From assembly GCA_001805085.1 (NCBI GenBank), contig MHEA01000068.1, positions 7,073 through 13,742 on the forward strand: a DNA stretch of 6,670 bases. The letters are read 5' to 3'. The stretch comes from Nitrospirae bacterium GWC2_57_9. Its GTDB lineage: Bacteria; Nitrospirota; UBA9217. Both the position numbers and the translations under genes were made by a program. This document shows, in pieces, positions 5,791-6,670 of this stretch (positions within the stretch are counted from its first letter, which is position 1; each line of letters begins with the position of its first letter). The notes beneath the pieces are model-generated. The model worked only from the letters and a program-made list of their open reading frames with translations. It did not search any database and had not been told where the DNA came from.

Positions 5791-6670
5791 ATGAAGGACA
5801 GACGCGAAGACATCGAGCAGGAAGAGAACGACAGCGCGGGCGGGGGCGAGCAGCAGACGGAGTTTGAGAAGCTCTACGACCAGTCGCTGAAGAGCTTCAA
5901 GTCGGGAACGCTCGTGCGCGGCCGGGTGCTTCAGGTCCGCTCCGGAGTGGTCATGCTCGATCTGGGCTATAAATCGGACGGCATCATCCCCGTGGAGCAG
6001 TTCAGCGAGGAAGAGCTGAAGGCCTTGAGGCCCGGTGATGAGCTTGAGGTCCTGCTCGAAGCTGCGGAGGATTCCAACGGAAACCTGCTGCTTTCCAGGG
6101 AAAAAGCGAAAAAATTGCAGGTCTGGGACCATTTGAACCAGGCATACCAGACCGGCACTCCCATAAAGGGAAAGGTGGTCTCGACCATCAAGGGCGGTCT
6201 CACCGTCGATATCGGCGGCGTTTCGGCATTCCTGCCCGGGTCGCAGATCGATATCAAACCGGTCCATAATCTCGGTTCTCTGGTCGGCCAGGTCATGGAC
6301 ATGAAAATCATCAAGATGAATTCCGGGCGCGGTAACATGGTGCTTTCGCGACGAGTGCTCCTGGAACATCATCACAATTTGAAAAAAGAGGAAACACTCG
6401 CATCCCTCGCCGAAGGCCAGATCGTAAGCGGTGTGGTCAAGAATATCACCGACTACGGTGCATTTGTGGATCTGGGAGGCATTGACGGGCTGCTTCATAT
6501 AACAGACATGTCCTGGGGCAGGATCAATCATCCCTCGGAAGCCTGCAGGGTGGGCGATAAGATCGATGTGGTGGTGCTGAAATACGACCGGGAAAAACAA
6601 AAGGTTTCCCTTGGGATCAAACAGAAAACACAGGACCCCTGGCTTACGGCGGCGGAGAAGTATCCCGTCG
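5791..6670 (+). CDS. rpsA: 30S ribosomal protein S1, N-terminal part (3' end outside window)
   Basis: S1 binds mRNA on the 30S subunit and helps recruit and unfold messages lacking strong ribosome sites. The frame stays open from ATG 5791 to the end of the window, giving 293 residues plus one base. After an acidic, low-complexity N-terminus (1-24) and an amphipathic segment (25-37) typical of the 30S-anchoring region, three S1 domains of the OB fold follow. They lie at about 38-104 (VRGRVLQVRSGVVMLDLGYK), 122-188 (IKGKVVSTIKGGLTVDIGG) and 208-277 (VSGVVKNITDYGAFVDLGG, then DGLLHITDMSWGR). The third carries the classic RNA-binding S1 signature with Tyr222, Phe225 and His236; the first two are the divergent domains that in Escherichia coli contact the ribosome. 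Family proteins usually have four to six S1 domains, so roughly half may lie beyond the window. Its place after ispH is typical of the lineage suggested here. Confidence 0.96.
   Translation, partial: MKDRREDIEQEENDSAGGGEQQTEFEKLYDQSLKSFKSGTLVRGRVLQVRSGVVMLDLGYKSDGIIPVEQFSEEELKALRPGDELEVLLEAAEDSNGNLLLSREKAKKLQVWDHLNQAYQTGTPIKGKVVSTIKGGLTVDIGGVSAFLPGSQIDIKPVHNLGSLVGQVMDMKIIKMNSGRGNMVLSRRVLLEHHHNLKKEETLASLAEGQIVSGVVKNITDYGAFVDLGGIDGLLHITDMSWGRINHPSEACRVGDKIDVVVLKYDREKQKVSLGIKQKTQDPWLTAAEKYPV

Noticed and set aside
5767..6600. Long open frame on the minus strand opposite rpsA (277 codons)
   Set aside because: The plus strand encodes an unambiguous S1 protein with three domains; the antisense product (many His, Leu, Asp) is a codon-bias shadow.

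Overview
The window is a G+C-rich bacterial chromosome segment with all recognisable genes on the + strand, closely packed in one probable operon or chain of operons. The order is: 3' end of a type I-beta DAHP synthase gene (aroF), tyrA (prephenate/arogenate dehydrogenase), aroA (EPSP synthase), an unnamed exported HEAT-repeat protein, cmk (cytidylate kinase), ispH (HMBPP reductase) and the 5' part of rpsA (ribosomal protein S1). The core order aroF-tyrA-aroA-cmk-ispH-rpsA is one I associate with Geobacter-like former Deltaproteobacteria and relatives. A lineage of that kind, possibly Nitrospirota, is the best guess, but nothing in the window fixes the taxonomy.

Layout. Positions 2-487 carry the C-terminal half of aroF with its visible metal ligands. 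Positions 488-585 form a spacer that starts with a seven-copy heptamer tandem repeat (486-534, overlapping the aroF stop codon) and then turns A+T-rich, with a candidate promoter ahead of tyrA. tyrA (586-1449) and aroA (1449-2747) overlap by one base. A 107-base gap (2748-2854) holds a hairpin, a possible -24/-12 promoter element and a strong Shine-Dalgarno sequence. It leads into the exported HEAT-repeat gene (2855-4111). cmk (4144-4824), ispH (4891-5739) and rpsA (from 5791, running off the end) follow with gaps of 32, 66 and 51 bases. No gap exceeds about 110 bases, so there is no long non-coding stretch.

How the genes work together. AroF commits PEP and erythrose-4-phosphate to the shikimate pathway, AroA makes its penultimate intermediate EPSP, and TyrA takes the chorismate-derived prephenate (or arogenate) towards tyrosine. 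CMK phosphorylates CMP/dCMP, IspH makes the C5 isoprenoid precursors IPP and DMAPP, and S1 supports mRNA binding by the 30S subunit. This is a growth-linked housekeeping cluster rather than a defence or mobile region. I see no tRNA, rRNA, CRISPR array, insertion sequence or convincing intrinsic terminator.

The parts least explained by known biology are the exported beta-domain plus HEAT-repeat protein set between aroA and cmk, and the heptamer repeat abutting aroF. I found no convincing evidence of a wholly new multi-gene system.
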